This document shows, piece after piece, positions 21,141 to 33,438 of a stretch of 64,000 nt of DNA. Positions within the stretch are counted from its first letter, which is position 1. The number at the start of each line of letters is the position of its first letter. The position numbers and the translations under genes are program-made. Below the pieces are notes generated by a model. That model saw nothing but the letters and a program-made list of their open reading frames with translations, searched no databases and was not told where the DNA came from. The stretch comes from Phoenix dactylifera. Its lineage: Eukaryota > Streptophyta > Magnoliopsida > Arecales > Arecaceae. The stretch covers positions 3,658,001 through 3,722,000 of the forward strand of contig NC_052400.1 of NCBI RefSeq assembly GCF_009389715.1, given 5' to 3'.

Positions 21141-22282
21141 CCAATTAATTAATTCCTTTTTTCTTCTTCAACCTTTTATCAATCAAATTGATTTCTTGTG
21201 ATTTCTAATCACGATTTCAACCATCGGATCGGTCAATACTTCTAGTGTGTGTGACCCCATAGGTTCTATTCTGACTGGTAGTGAGATATATTGTGATCTC
21301 TATCACTATATCATTGAAAACTCCTTTCAATGGGTTGGAACGATTCCAACTCAACTCATTGGGGTTTATCGATCATCAAGATAATCCCTATGAGTCCCAC
21401 CATCCACCAGTGACACCTAGCAGCATGTAGTGGCTACCCAGCAGAATGGAATGATGAATCTCTAGGTGCAGTTAACATGTGATACAGTCCTACTATTGTG
21501 GATCCCTACAGGACGGAGGTCATGGACAACTCGTCAAACCCCATCGTCTGTCATATGTCAAGATTTATTCGACTCGAGTTCGATAGTGAAAAACTCTTTC
21601 TCCACTGTGCATACTGCCCCGGCCGAGGTCTTACGAACTCAGTCTTATAAATCACATAGGATCTCTCCTTATCTATCAAGGTCGATAGATTCCATATAGG
21701 TGCATACCCTACTCCTACAGTGAACTTACTGCAGCCAATCTACACTGCATGGACCCATATGGCTAGAGACCATGTATGTGTGCAGTCAAACTACAATAAC
21801 CTCACTGTGAGTAGCCGAAGCACTGCAGGTCAAAGGACCAGTCACACTACTGCAACATCAAGCAAGTCACTGACGAGTGGATAGACATCCAAGTGACTTC
21901 TTGTATTGGTCACGCTCAGTACCCTTGTTCTCTAACAAGCACCTGCACTATCACTTCAGTGTCCCTACACTGTGGACTCAAGTCTCGTCCATCCAGAAGG
22001 AGAGTGATCTGTGCACTGATCGGATCGATCACCGTCCTCGTGATGATCCTTTGATCAGGAGCATTTAGAAATTAATCACCAATGATACATGGCTCAAATT
22101 CTCAACTCTTGAGAATATGTATCATCATCTTATTAATTTCTTGGACGATTCATAGACACATAAACAATATGAATGAAAAAGATGCCTTTTATTTATTCAA
22201 TAATAAATAGTCAAGTACAAAATTATGTCTCTAGAATCAACAATGTGTCAGCCAAATTGGCTTCTAGGGCATACATCTAACA

Positions 22283-22296
22283 ATCTCCCACTTGCA
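22283..22296 (-). promoter_or_regulatory. Copia B polypurine tract
   Basis: Minus-strand GTGCAAGTGGGAGA lies right before the 3' LTR start TGTTAGATG. The AGTGGGAGA core is the usual plant copia plus-strand primer. It follows the gag-pol stop almost directly. Confidence 0.85.
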
Positions 22297-25200
22297 CTAA
22301 AGCCAATTGGTCATATATCTTAGGCCCATCTTCTCAAGGTGGGCTTCAGTCTTTTGCTGACTCAGCTGCTTAGTGAAAGGGTCTGCCACGTTATCCGCGG
22401 AGTCTACTCTCTGCACCTCTACATATTTCTTCTCCACATAGTCGCGTATGAGGTGAAAGCGCCGCTCTATATGCTTAGACTTCTGATGAGACCTTGGCTC
22501 CTTAGCAAGGGCTATGGCGCCATTGTTATCGCAGTAGAGTGTTATGGCATCTGATGTCATCACATCCAGCTCTGCAATGAATTTCTTGAACCAGAAGCCT
22601 TCCTTAGCAGCTTCAGAGGCGGCGATGTATTCGGCTTCCATAGTCGAATCAGCAATGATCGGTTGTTTAGAACTCTTCCAATTCACCGTACCACCATTGC
22701 ACAAGAACACGTATCCAGATGTTGACTTCCTGTCATCGACATCAGTCATGAAGTCTGAATCTGTGTACCCTTCTACCTTTAACTCTGATGATCCTCCAAA
22801 AACCAAGAATAAATCTTTAGTTCTTCTCAAGTACTTAAGAATATTCTTCACAGCTGTCCAGTGTTCTTCACCTGGATTTGACTGATATCTGCTTGTGACA
22901 CTCACAGCAAGAGCTATATCAGGTCGTGTACATAGCATGGCATACATGAGGCTTCCTATTGCCGATGCATAAGGAATCTTGCTCATGCGTTGAATCTCCT
23001 CAGGTGTGTTGGGGCACATCTTCTTGGAGAGATGAATTCCATGCCTTAGGGGTAAAAGACCCCTCTTGGAGTTTTCCATGCTGAACCTCTTCAGTACCTC
23101 CTCTATGTACATTTTCTGTGACAGGCCAAGCATCCTTTTAGATCTATCTCTATAGACCTTTATTCCCAAAATATAGGATGCTTCCCCAAGGTCTTTCATG
23201 GAGAATTCTTTTGACAACCAGACCTTGACCGAGGTTAGCATGGGAATATCATTCCCAATCAGGAGAATGTCATCTACGTACAGTACGAGAAAAACGACAG
23301 CACTCCCACTAACCTTTTTATAAACACATGGTTCCTCCTCGTTTTTGATGAAATCAAACGTTTTGATTGTATCATCGAAACGAGTGTTCCAACTCCGAGA
23401 TGCTTGCTTTAGTCCATAGATGGACCTTTGCAGCTTGCAGACCTTGTGATCTCCATCACTGGAAGTAAAACCCAAAGGCTGTTCCATATAGATATCTTCA
23501 TCAAGATATCCATTCAGGAAAGCAGTTTTCACATCCATCTGCCAGATTTCATAATCATGAAATGCTGCAATGGCAAGCAATGTTCGGATGGATTTTAGCA
23601 TGGCTACAGGTGAAAAGGTCTCCTGATAGTCAATGCCTTCGCGCTGACTATACCCTTTCGCCACAAGCCTTGCCTTATAGGTCTCTACCTCTCCATCCGA
23701 ACCTATTTTCCTTTTGTAGATCCATTTGCATCCAATAGGTACAATACCTTCTGGTGGATCTACTAAGGTCCAGACTTGGTTGGAATGCATGGAGTCTATC
23801 TCTGACTTCATAGCTTCCAGCCATTTCTCGGAATCGATATCAGATATCGCCTCGTTGTAGGTTTTGGGATCCTGTATGTGATCCCTATCCCCCACTAGGA
23901 ACATTTCCTCTGTATCCTCTTCTAGTATACCTAAGTATCTATCGGGAGGATGGGAGACCCTACTAGATCTACGAGGTGGTTGAGGGACATCGTGTACTGG
24001 CTCCTTATGAATAGGTTCTATAGGATCCATGACTCGTTGCTTTTCAGAGACTTTCTCTTCAAGCTCAATTTTCCTCCCACTGCCTCTATCAAGGATAAAC
24101 TGATTTTCCAAGAAGATGGCATGACGGCTCACAAACACATTGTGATCCTCTGAGACGTAAAAATTGTATCCTAATGACTCTTTAGGATATCCAATAAAAC
24201 GAGCACTTATGGTCCTAGCCTCTAACTTGTTTGTCTGTAGTCGCTTGACGTGGGCCGGACATCCCCAAATCTTGAGATGACCCAGACTTGGTTTCTTACC
24301 ATGCCATATCTCATACGGTGTGGTAGGAACGGATTTAGAGGGAACTCTATTCAATAAATAAATCGCTGTGAGTAAGGCATCTCCCCAAAGGAACATAGGT
24401 AAATCAGTGAAGCTCATCATGGACCTGACCATATCCAATAGGGTCCGATTTCTCCTCTCTGACACCCCGTTGAGTTGAGGTGTACCCGGAGGTGTCCATT
24501 GTGAGACTATGCCGTTTTCTTTGAGATAGTCTCGGAATTCCCCACTAAGGTATTCTCCTCCCCGATCTGATCGAAGAGCCTTAAGAGGTTTTCCAGTTTG
24601 TTTTTCTACTTCATTTTTGAACTCTTTGAACTTTTCAAAGGATTCAGACTTGTGTCTCATAAGATACACATACCCATACCGTGAATAATCATCGGTAAAG
24701 GTAATGAAGTAAGAATAACGTCTCCTGGCTAGCACATCGAATGGGCCACATACATCTGTATGTACTAGGGTAAGTATTTCAGTGGTCCTCTCCCCATGTC
24801 CTACAAAGGGCAGTCTAGCCATTTTTCCTTGAAGACAGGACTCGCAAACTGGATATGACTCGGAAGTCAATGAGCCTAAGAGCCCATCTTTATCCATTTT
24901 GTTCATTCTATCTTCTCCAATATGGCCAAGTCTGAGGTGCCACAAATATCTTTGGTTTATCTCATCTCTGGATCTTTTGGATCCTTTGGCACTCACATCT
25001 TGCTCGGTAACATTCACAGATACATCCATATGTAAATGGTAGAGACTGTCAATCATAAAACCACGTGCGACTATTTTATTTCTCAAATAAATAGAACAGC
25101 AGTCTTTGTCAAATGTAAAAACATGACCTTCCTGTGCTAGACATGAAACAGAAATCAAATTTCTGCTAGCAACAGGTACATAATAGCAGTCTCTAAGTAT

Positions 25201-26262
25201 TAAACTAAATCCAGACGGTAGTCGCAGATGGTAGGTGCCCACAGCCACAGCAGCAACTTTTGCCCCGTTGCCAACCCGAAGGGTTACCGCACCTTCCGCC
25301 AGCCTTCTACTTTCCTTTAGACCCTGCATGGTAGTGCACAAATGAGCACTAGAACCAGAATCTATAACCCAACTAGAAGTAGAAGAAACCGTTAGATTAG
25401 TTTCAGTAATGAGCAAGTCTATACCTTCTGAAGGTGTGTCACCTTTCTTGTTTTTCAGGCTCTCGAGGTATGAAGGACAGTTTCTCTTCCAGTGGCCTTC
25501 GACATTGCAGTGGAAACATTTTCCTTTGTCGTTAGCCCTTTTCTTTTGAACTTCCTTCTTTGGCTTCTTGTCTTTCTTCTGCTTCTTTGCAGGCTTCTTT
25601 TTCTTCCAAGTAGACTTTCTCTTGGAACCAGAAGTCAACTCAGCAGCGAGGACATTGCCCCTTGAACCTTTCAAGGCTCCCTCAGCAGTTACCAACATGT
25701 TGATTAGTTCAGTCTTAGTGCATTCAATCTTATTCATGTGGTAGTTTACTATAAACTGATCAAATGAATCAGGAAGTGACTGTAGGATCAAATCCACTTG
25801 CAATTCCTTGTGCATGTCCATACCGAGCTTCTCAAGCTCCTCTAGGTCCTTGATCATGGTCAGACCGTGATCATGAACAGACTGCCCTTCGCGCATCTTC
25901 GCTTTGAAAAGCCTCTTGGACACTTCAAAACGAGCTGTGCGACTCTGCTCACCATACAACTCTTGTAGGTGTGCCAGTATGTCCCTAGCAGTCTTTATAT
26001 TTTCATGCTGGCATTGGAGTTCATTAGACATAGATGCCATCATATAGCATTTTACTCTAATGTCATCGTCCAACCACTTTTTATGCATCTCACGCTGAAC
26101 ATCAGTGGGACGTGCTGGTAATGTGGGGATATCTGAATCGAGTATATAACCTATCTTCTCACAGTCCAAAACTATTTTGAGATTTCTAAGCCAGTCCTTG
26201 TAATTGGTTCCGGTCAGTCGGTTGGTCTCAAGAATACGGGTCAAAGGGTTTGAAGCCGACAT
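22297..26262 (-). CDS. Copia B gag-pol polyprotein (1321 aa, intact)
   Basis: Single open frame. Gag is ~1-240, followed by a Lys-rich stretch. The CCHC knuckle [14 protein letters not shown] is at 249-262. Aspartic protease motif [12 protein letters not shown] has its DSG at 301-303. The GAG-pre-integrase motif [15 protein letters not shown] is near 440. The integrase core has catalytic Asp at HTDVCGPF (~503), Asp in [10 protein letters not shown] (~524) and Glu in [11 protein letters not shown] (~602). RT has [11 protein letters not shown] at ~995. RNase H, with [11 protein letters not shown] near 1170 and [12 protein letters not shown] later, ends the protein at YMTNWL. Length and order are normal for Ty1/copia. 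All catalytic residues I looked for are present, so the element may be competent to transpose. The start is the first ATG of the frame, preceded by the leader. Confidence 0.97.
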   Translation of the reverse strand: MSASNPLTRILETNRLTGTNYKDWLRNLKIVLDCEKIGYILDSDIPTLPARPTDVQREMHKKWLDDDIRVKCYMMASMSNELQCQHENIKTARDILAHLQELYGEQSRTARFEVSKRLFKAKMREGQSVHDHGLTMIKDLEELEKLGMDMHKELQVDLILQSLPDSFDQFIVNYHMNKIECTKTELINMLVTAEGALKGSRGNVLAAELTSGSKRKSTWKKKKPAKKQKKDKKPKKEVQKKRANDKGKCFHCNVEGHWKRNCPSYLESLKNKKGDTPSEGIDLLITETNLTVSSTSSWVIDSGSSAHLCTTMQGLKESRRLAEGAVTLRVGNGAKVAAVAVGTYHLRLPSGFSLILRDCYYVPVASRNLISVSCLAQEGHVFTFDKDCCSIYLRNKIVARGFMIDSLYHLHMDVSVNVTEQDVSAKGSKRSRDEINQRYLWHLRLGHIGEDRMNKMDKDGLLGSLTSESYPVCESCLQGKMARLPFVGHGERTTEILTLVHTDVCGPFDVLARRRYSYFITFTDDYSRYGYVYLMRHKSESFEKFKEFKNEVEKQTGKPLKALRSDRGGEYLSGEFRDYLKENGIVSQWTPPGTPQLNGVSERRNRTLLDMVRSMMSFTDLPMFLWGDALLTAIYLLNRVPSKSVPTTPYEIWHGKKPSLGHLKIWGCPAHVKRLQTNKLEARTISARFIGYPKESLGYNFYVSEDHNVFVSRHAIFLENQFILDRGSGRKIELEEKVSEKQRVMDPIEPIHKEPVHDVPQPPRRSSRVSHPPDRYLGILEEDTEEMFLVGDRDHIQDPKTYNEAISDIDSEKWLEAMKSEIDSMHSNQVWTLVDPPEGIVPIGCKWIYKRKIGSDGEVETYKARLVAKGYSQREGIDYQETFSPVAMLKSIRTLLAIAAFHDYEIWQMDVKTAFLNGYLDEDIYMEQPLGFTSSDGDHKVCKLQRSIYGLKQASRSWNTRFDDTIKTFDFIKNEEEPCVYKKVSGSAVVFLVLYVDDILLIGNDIPMLTSVKVWLSKEFSMKDLGEASYILGIKVYRDRSKRMLGLSQKMYIEEVLKRFSMENSKRGLLPLRHGIHLSKKMCPNTPEEIQRMSKIPYASAIGSLMYAMLCTRPDIALAVSVTSRYQSNPGEEHWTAVKNILKYLRRTKDLFLVFGGSSELKVEGYTDSDFMTDVDDRKSTSGYVFLCNGGTVNWKSSKQPIIADSTMEAEYIAASEAAKEGFWFKKFIAELDVMTSDAITLYCDNNGAIALAKEPRSHQKSKHIERRFHLIRDYVEKKYVEVQRVDSADNVADPFTKQLSQQKTEAHLEKMGLRYMTNWL

Positions 26263-27806
26263 TGTATCTGCAGAGAGTAAAGATTCTAGTTAGACTTTTG
26301 TACTTGATCCTAATCTGTCCTAAGGTCTTTTAGAACAAATGTGACTCCCACTATTTTCTCGAATTCCTCACACTCCCCTGGTAGGAAAACGGAAATCCCA
26401 CACGACTAGGATTTCTAGTGGGTACTGCGGTCCCACCAATTTACATGCCACCTCACCTATCAGTTATTGGTGACACATAGATGGATGAGTGTACAACTCT
26501 TGTACAATGCTTCTCAAGCATGTTGCAGTGCAACTTGGTCTCTAAGCCATGAAGACCTCACCTAACAGTTATTGGTCCCATTTCTTAGTTAAGTCAGACC
26601 CACTGTATAACCGTAGGAATAAAGTCGTCATTGGGTCCTCACCTAACAGTTATTGGTGCCCAACCGCACCTTTACCCTACAACATCTCATGTCTATAGAG
26701 AGGTCCAGCCCCCCAATGCAACTTGACCACTGTATCCAGCCGAGACAAGTCAACATCAGAAAGGCCTTAGCAGCTCTACTACAGTGGAAGACCTATTGAC
26801 TTAATATTGGTTAATCAGGTCTTAGTGTTTGCAACTTGAGCCTTTCATAAGAGGTAATCGAACAATTGGCCAGGTAAGCAGGTGGGAGGCTCCCCTTACT
26901 CAGAGAGTAAGGTCCTAATTAAGTAACCACCTTTCATGCTTTCCTAGACACCAATTAGATCAATTAATCTAATATGACTTGCTCATGTCGGTTCACTCTC
27001 GACTTGATTGAGGAGGTTTTGATTTAGGTCTCAATTGGGTTTGCTACATCACATGTAGACCTATCTACCCGACTCTCATTCACATCACATGCAAACGGCG
27101 CATTGCAGGCAGTTATAATCGCGGCAATAATTAAAGCTAAACTTTAACTAGGTGATGATCATGGATTCTAATTAGGTCGTATTACAAGCACATGCACATC
27201 AATTGATCAAGTGGTCTTCAACTCTTGAATTGGTTCCAAGCCTCCTTGATTCGATTCTTGATCAACCCTTGATCCCATCGCCATCAACCGCTTGGATCAC
27301 CTTTCATCTCATGCCTTTGCTTCAACTTGATCGTTGATGTACATCACATCACAGAAATACAACCAGATGTAAAATAAAAATAAAAATAATTTACATCTCC
27401 TTTTAGGAGGCACGCAGGCCTCTCAAAACATCAAATAAGATGCATGCAAGCATCTGAAAAATTACATGACATCGCAGATCACATCGCAGGTCATTACATT
27501 TGATACCAAAAGGGATTGAATCCTATGATCATCACTGTATGCTACAATTATAATTTTCAGATCTGAAACTTAACTGATTATATCATGACATAGGTCGCTG
27601 ATCATGCTAATCAGGATTCTAAACTTTGTAATCCCATTAACAATGCAATTAGAATCATCTTTTTATCACATAAAAATCAGCATGTAAAAAAAAATCAGCA
27701 CCCCTGAAAAATCTGCATGCAGAATTTTTCAGCATGCATGATCAATCAATTTTCAGATCTAATAAGCCTTTAGTTATTTAATTCTTACCTTAATCTACGA
27801 AGCCTA
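26263..27806 (-). other. Copia B leader with three repeated motifs
   Basis: A ~1.5-kb non-coding leader between primer site and gag. A ~20-bp motif, plus-strand CTCACCTAACAGTTATTGGT, occurs near 26452-26471, 26557-26576 and 26638-26657 (first copy with one change). It lies in otherwise ordinary AT-balanced sequence. No ORF of a known family is seen. A packaging or translational role for the motif is speculation. Confidence 0.7.
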
Positions 27807-27819
27807 GGCTCTGATACCA
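27807..27819 (-). promoter_or_regulatory. Copia B primer-binding site, initiator-Met tRNA
   Basis: Minus-strand TGGTATCAGAGCC, one base from the LTR end. This is the canonical plant copia site complementary to the 3' end of tRNA-iMet. It fixes the 5' side of the element at the right. Confidence 0.96.
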
Positions 27820-27820
27820 C

Positions 27821-30117
27821 TGTTGGGAACCCGCCCATGCCGCTGATATTTCAAAAATTTTTCAGATGGCAGCGGAATCGGCATGCACGGGTTGGACGTT
27901 CATCGCATGAACGCTTGTTTCGAGACCTTTCGTAATTAGGTAAGAATTAAAGCTTTTAAAACAATAGGAAGATCAAATCTTCACCTTGCGCGGGTAGACG
28001 ATCACCGCGAATCTGAATTCGTGGTTATGGGAGAGGGTTCGCTTGAAGCCGTTCAAACGTCCGGCCTCTACGGGTATCCACACGAAGTAGAGAACCGATC
28101 AAAGCTTTCTTGTCTTCCCGGGGTGCTAGCTCCCTTGCAAAGACTCCTTTGATGGCTGATCTCTTCTCTTTCTTTCAACTCTTGAAAGTGCTTGAGAGGA
28201 GGAAGAAGAAGGTTGAAGAAGAGGAAGAAGAAGAATCCCCATGCAGCCTTCTTTCTTTTCCTGCGTTGGAAGGAAGAAGGGAGGAAGAGGATGCCGCCAA
28301 CCTTTGGCCTTGGTCTTCCTTGCTTGCGGCTGATCACAAGAAGAGAGGAGAGGGAGGCTCACGGCAAGGAGAAGGAGGAGTTCTTCTATGCTTAGGGCGC
28401 CGGCCTCACACCTCCTTTTATAGCCATCTAGGGTTCCTACTAAGTAGGAGCCCTAGACATCTTTCCAAAGAGGGGGCGCCGGCCCCTTCTCTTGTGCCGT
28501 ACCAATGGATCAAGGGGGAGGGGCTTGCGCCCCTCCCTCTTGGTAAACCCTAGTCCACATCAGGGTTTGCATTGCCCTAATGTGGTCAAGCCCTAATCCT
28601 ATTAGGTTTAGCCCAAGGGTGAACCAATGGATCCAATCTAGGTAAGTCCTAATCCAATTAGAACTTGAATCAATTTTGACTCAATTGAACTCTTCAATCC
28701 TAATCCAATTAGGAGTCTTATTGATTCATTAGATTAATAATTAATTGTGACTTAAGAAACCCTAATCCATATTAGGATGTATTTAGTCCTAATCCAATTA
28801 GGATTAGATTTGAATCCGAAGTCCTAATCCAATTATACTCCAAGTAGGAATTCGATTTAGATTCAAAATTCCTAATCTTATTAGGATTGAGGAATCCTAT
28901 TCCAAGTAGGAATCCCAGTCCTAATCCAATTAGAACTCTAGGTATCCTACCCGAAGTAGGATTCTTGTTTCAAGTCCAATTAATTAATTCCTTTTTCCTT
29001 CTTCAACCTTTTATCAATCAAATTGATTTCTTGTGATTTCTAATCACGATTTCAACCATCGGATCGGTCAATACTTCTAGTGTGTGTGACCCCATAGGTT
29101 CTATTCTGACTGGTAGTGAGATATATTGTGATCTCTATCACTATATCATTGAAAACTCCTTTCAATGGGTTGGAACGATTCCAACTCAACTCATTGGGGT
29201 TTATCGATCATCAAGATAATCCCTATGAGTCCCACCATCCACCAGTGACACCTAGCAGCATGTAGTGGCTACCCAGCAGAATGGAATGATGAACCTCTAG
29301 GTGCAGTTAACATGTGATACAGTCCTACTATCGTGGATCCCTACAGGACGGAGGTCATGGACAACTCGTCAAACCCCATCGACTGTCATATGTCAAGATT
29401 TATTCGACTCGAGTTCGATAGTGAAAAACTCTTTCTCCACTGTGCATACTGCCCCGGCCGAGGTCTTACGAACTCAGTCTTATAAATCACATAGGATCTC
29501 TCCTTATCTATCAAGGTCGATAGATTCCATATAGGTGCATACCCTACTCCTACAGTGAACTTACTGCAGCCAATCTACACTGCATGGACCCATATGGCTA
29601 GAGACCATGTATGTGTGCAGTCAAACTACAATAACCTCACTGTGAGTAGCCGAAGCACTGCAGGTCAAAGGACCAGTCACACTACTGCAACATCAAGCAA
29701 GTCACTGACGAGTGGATAGACATCCAAGTGACTTCTTGTATTGGTCACGCTCAGTACCCTTGTTCTCTAACAAGCACCTGCACTATCACTTCAGTGTCCC
29801 TACACTGTGGACTCAAGTCTCGTCCATCCAGAAGGAGAGTGATCTGTGCACTGATCGGATCGATCACCGTCCTCGTGATGATCCTTTGATCAGGAGCATT
29901 TAGAAATTAATCACCAATGATACATGGCTCAAATTCTCAACTCTTGAGAATATGTATCATCATCTTATTAATTTCTTGGACGATTCATAGACACATAAAC
30001 AATATGAATGAAAAAGATGCCTTTTATTTATTCAATAATAAATAGTCAAGTACAAAATTATGTCCCTAGAATCAACAATGTGTCAGCCAAATTGGCTTCT
30101 AGGGCATACATCTAACA
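27821..30117 (-). repeat. Copia B 5' LTR (right copy, 2297 bp)
   Basis: TGTTGGGAACC at 27821 to CATCTAACA at 30117. It is near-identical to the left LTR, with about eight single-base differences noted by eye and the 16-bp palindrome missing near 28834. Transcription of the element should start here on the minus strand. Confidence 0.95.
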
Positions 30118-30122
30118 ATTAC
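30118..30122. repeat. Target-site duplication of copia B (right, ATTAC)
   Basis: ATTAC follows the LTR terminus and is continuous with the copia A reading frame (TTCTATCTTGCTG...). Confidence 0.95.
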
Positions 30123-31242
30123 TTCTATCTTGCTGAATAACAAAAGTTGTTCGTTAGCAATAGAGCTGTCTTCTTAGAGAAGGAATTTCTTGGAGAAGGA
30201 ATTAATAGTTTTAATGTTGAACTTAAGAAAATTCAACATGTAGAAGAACCGACACCAACTACTGAACGTTTAGAATCTGAGTTGATTAGATCAAAATCAG
30301 ATACTATTAAGGTGATCAGGAAGAGTACCACGTCAACTGGACAGATACTACGGTTTCTTGGTCTGGGATGGGGATCCTATCAAACTTGATGCAAACGATA
30401 AGGATCCAGTCACCTACATGGATGCAATGCAGAGGCATGACTATGATAAATGGCTTGGAGCCATGCAATTCTAAATGGAATCCATGAAGGTCAATGATGT
30501 ATGGACATTAGTTGACCCACCCGAAAGAATAAAACTCATAGGGTGTAAGTAGATTTTCAAAAGGAAAAAGGGCGCAGATGGAAAGGTGGAAACCTACAAA
30601 GCCCGTTCGATTGCCAAGGAATATCATCAGTGTTATGGTATTGACTATGACGAGATGTTTTCTCTCGTAGCAATACTCAAGTCCATTCGGATTGTACTTG
30701 CGATAGTAGCATATTTAGATTATGAGATCTGGCAGATGGATGTAAAAACTGCATTTCTAAATTGAGATTTAGATGAAAAGATGTATATGATACAACTGAA
30801 GATTTTACATCTACAGATGAATTTAAAGTGTGCAAGCTTCAGAAATCCATTTATGGATTAAAATAAGCTTCTCGGAGTTGGAACATATGTTTCGATAAGG
30901 TGATCAGAACGTATACCTTCATTAAGAATGAAGAAGAACCTTGCATTTATAAATGGGCAAATGGTTCAGTTATTGTATTTCTTGTTTTGTATGTAGATGA
31001 TATTTTATTAATCGAAAATGACATCCCTGCATACAGGAAATAAAAGTTTGGCTTTTATCTCAATTTGCCATGAAGAATTTGGGAGAAGCATCTTACATCC
31101 TAGGAATAAAGATATCTAGAGATAGATCTAAAAGGTTGCTTGGATTGTCCCAATTCACGTACATTGATACTGTGCTGAAAAAGTTCAACATAATTAATTC
31201 CAAGAAAGACTATCTTCCGATGGGCCATGGAATTAACCTCTC
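30118..31242 (+). pseudogene. Copia A reverse transcriptase piece (broken)
   Basis: Continues copia A after the copia B insertion. It starts with the post-integrase segment FVSNRAVFLEKEF, then RT. Segments such as [26 protein letters not shown], the catalytic YVDDILLI (near 31000) and the downstream [12 protein letters not shown]...GLSQ are recognisable. They are spread over different frames with several in-frame stops, for example GCK-stop-IF near 30550 and FLN-stop near 30763. The piece ends after MGHGINLS, where the gypsy X LTR begins. Confidence 0.88.
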
Positions 31243-32409
31243 TGTTGCGTCCGAAAAAATGCTCTCTCAAGTGCAGGAGAGTCGCACAAGTAGTATAATT
31301 CGAAAGTCCGAGGTCGATTTCTTAGGAAACGATCTATGGATTATTAACGTAATTTTTAGATGTAATTTTCAGTTGATTTTCATAAATTAAAAGTAGAGAA
31401 TAATAGGTAAATAAACAAAGTTCAATAAAATAGAGATGGTTAGGGATCTGGAATCCCCTTTGATAATATTGCATTCAAGAAACAAATTCTTCGGTTCTTG
31501 ATTAAAGATGTAAAAGTAGAATAGATCAAAACATGGGATATATTTTTTTAGACATATGAACTCTATTTCTAAACATTCATCATGCCTATTACATCAATGA
31601 CAAATCAAATACTAAAGCAGTCCATGTGTCAATAAACATAAAACATTAAAGAACTATCTACAAAATAGTTATGCAAGATTCTATAACACATAAAAAATAT
31701 AAATCAATAAGAGCAAAGGTTCAGAATTTACTTTAAAGAAAGCAATACATCAAAGGTTCCTCCATCAGCCTTCACCTAAGAAATTAGCCTCCCATTACAA
31801 GCGTCAACATCTCTCTTTCTTACTTTTTTTCTTTTCTTCTTTTTGGAAACAGGGCATCCCCTGTTTCTCTCTTCTTTCTTTTTTTTTTCAATGGCTCTCG
31901 CTCCTCCCCCCCAGATCAGAGATCCCCCCTCATATATATCGCCCCAGCCTTCCAGCTAGCGATGGATATCCAGAGAAGAGAATGGGTGCGGACTCCGGAT
32001 GCATCGCCGAGGATCGTGTGCGGAAGGATGAGAATGCGGGCGGGACGGTTGCATCGTGAGCTTCTTCAAATGGCCGCACGGGATGAGACGAGAAGAAAGC
32101 TAGACATGCTCCTAATTTCTTTCTTTATTTTGAATTCCAATGCAGAATTCCAATGCACTCAAGGGACTGTGGCAAGTAGACAAGTGTTGCTCGGGTGCAA
32201 GTGTGCTTGACCAGGTTAAATTCCGCTCCAGTGTAATCAGGCTTGAAGTCATGAATCATCCCAAACTGTACCAAATGCACATTTAAACTCTGATTTACGA
32301 TAATCTGTGCCAAATAAAAATATAAAATTAATACAACACTTTTATCATTATTTGTTAGCAATAATATTAATTTAAGCAGCGTGTAGATCGCACTTTTGTG
32401 CTCTCATCA
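31243..32409 (-). repeat. Gypsy X 3' LTR (1167 bp)
   Basis: Starts TGTTGCGTC at 31243 and ends ...TGCTCTCATCA at 32409. It contains the hairpin GAAACAGGG/CCCTGTTTC at 31846-31867 and a TATATATA stretch near 31931. Its first ~600 bp match the partial LTRs of the Z array. The small ORF at 31962-32210 is within the LTR and has no family resemblance. Confidence 0.88.
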
Positions 32410-33433
32410 CACCCCCCAACTAGCTTATTGCTAGTCTCTAGCAATTAAAGAGCAAACGATAATGAGAGCACAAAAGATGTGGTCTATCCTATTACTTTTT
32501 ATTGAAGCTAAAGATATAAAACTAAGATACGTACCCACTTTCGTAGGGCATCATGATTGCATTTAGCACGTGCAACAAGCCGTTAAACCCCTAGGTTACC
32601 TTAGTGGACGAGTGTTGTCTCGTGAGGGTTTGCAGTGATTTTACCCACAAACATCATTCATAAAATGATATATAATGAAATCTAAGTCAATACACACGTG
32701 ATATATATATATATATATATATTTATTTATTTATTTTCTCAAGCATGGCAACTATCAAAGCAAGGAGAATACTAAAGTGTAATATGCATAAACAGAATGA
32801 CTTTCTTAGAGCACTAATACCTCCACCACAACATGGTACCGCTTGAATTTTTGGTGCATTAAAGTTCTTAAGTGTTTACTACAATTTATTAGAGCCTGAT
32901 CCATCAAATTTTCAGAATATCTCATGTTGTCTAAATTTGTCAAGAATGGTTTGCATATAAAGAATGAGCTATCAATCCCAACTAAACATCCAAAGTACAC
33001 AGAGTTCCAAATTAATGAAGTCAAACCAGTCATTACCACATGTCACTGGGTTCAGTCCGACCTACCCTATTCATGCTTATTTTTATTTTTAAACACATAT
33101 GACGATTACAATAGTCCAATCCCCTTGGGCTCTAGTAAGGTTCATGTACTGAGTTTTCGGCTAATGACTCCTGATCCAGTTGGCTCAAAGCATTAGGTGA
33201 AACACCCCTCGGGCTTAATTACTCGAACCAGACTATGCCACGAGGTCAGACTTGTCATCTCTTTTTTTTTAATGCAATAAAAAGAGAAGGTAAACTGAAC
33301 CATATAATGTGACTGCATCGTGACTATAGGTCAACCAAGATCAGAACATAAGGCACTTAGATGATCTAGCTGGGGTATTCAACCTCTATCTTTCTATGAA
33401 AACTAAATCATGAACCTTATAGTACGGACAAGG
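32410..33433 (-). other. Gypsy X 3' non-coding region with purine tract and stem-loop
   Basis: The purine tract (minus GTTGGGGGGTG) is at 32410-32420. A 7-bp stem-loop TTGCTAG-TCT-CTAGCAA is at 32428-32444; the same pair occurs beside the LTR of Y. An (AT)n microsatellite is at 32701-32722. The rest resembles the 3' non-coding part of Y in its first ~250 bp only. No gene is recognised. Confidence 0.75.
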
Positions 33434-33438
33434 ATACT
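33434..33438. repeat. Probable target-site duplication of element Y (left, ATACT)
   Basis: ATACT(C) directly precedes the truncated left LTR of Y and matches 42287-42291 at the other end. The match is short and the adjacent LTR is truncated, so it could be chance. Confidence 0.6.

Larger units (their letters stand above)
19970..22282 (-). repeat. Copia B 3' LTR (left copy, 2313 bp)
   Basis: Bounded by TGTTGGGAACC at 19970 and ...CATCTAACA at 22282. It matches 27821-30117 almost base for base. It keeps the 16-nt palindrome at 20985-21000 that the other LTR lacks. It contains a dense cluster of short palindromes around 20580-21140. ORFs across it on either strand recur in both LTRs and are not protein-like (low-complexity EEEE/KKRKKK). 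Confidence 0.95.
19970..30117 (-). mobile_element. Copia B: complete, young Ty1/copia retrotransposon
   Basis: A 10.1-kb minus-strand element with a perfect 5-bp target duplication, two ~2.3-kb LTRs (TGTTAGATG...CCCAACA on the minus strand), an initiator-Met primer site, a 1.5-kb leader, one uninterrupted gag-pol gene and a polypurine tract. By eye the LTRs differ at about eight bases plus one 16-bp deletion. Integrase and RT signatures place it in Ty1/copia. The LTR start resembles Angela/Tork-type elements, but lineage assignment is tentative. It is inserted in copia A between integrase and RT. Confidence 0.95.

Noticed and set aside
31962..32210. ORF in the X 3' LTR
   Set aside because: Lies wholly in the LTR; the homologous right LTR frame is short and disrupted; no family.
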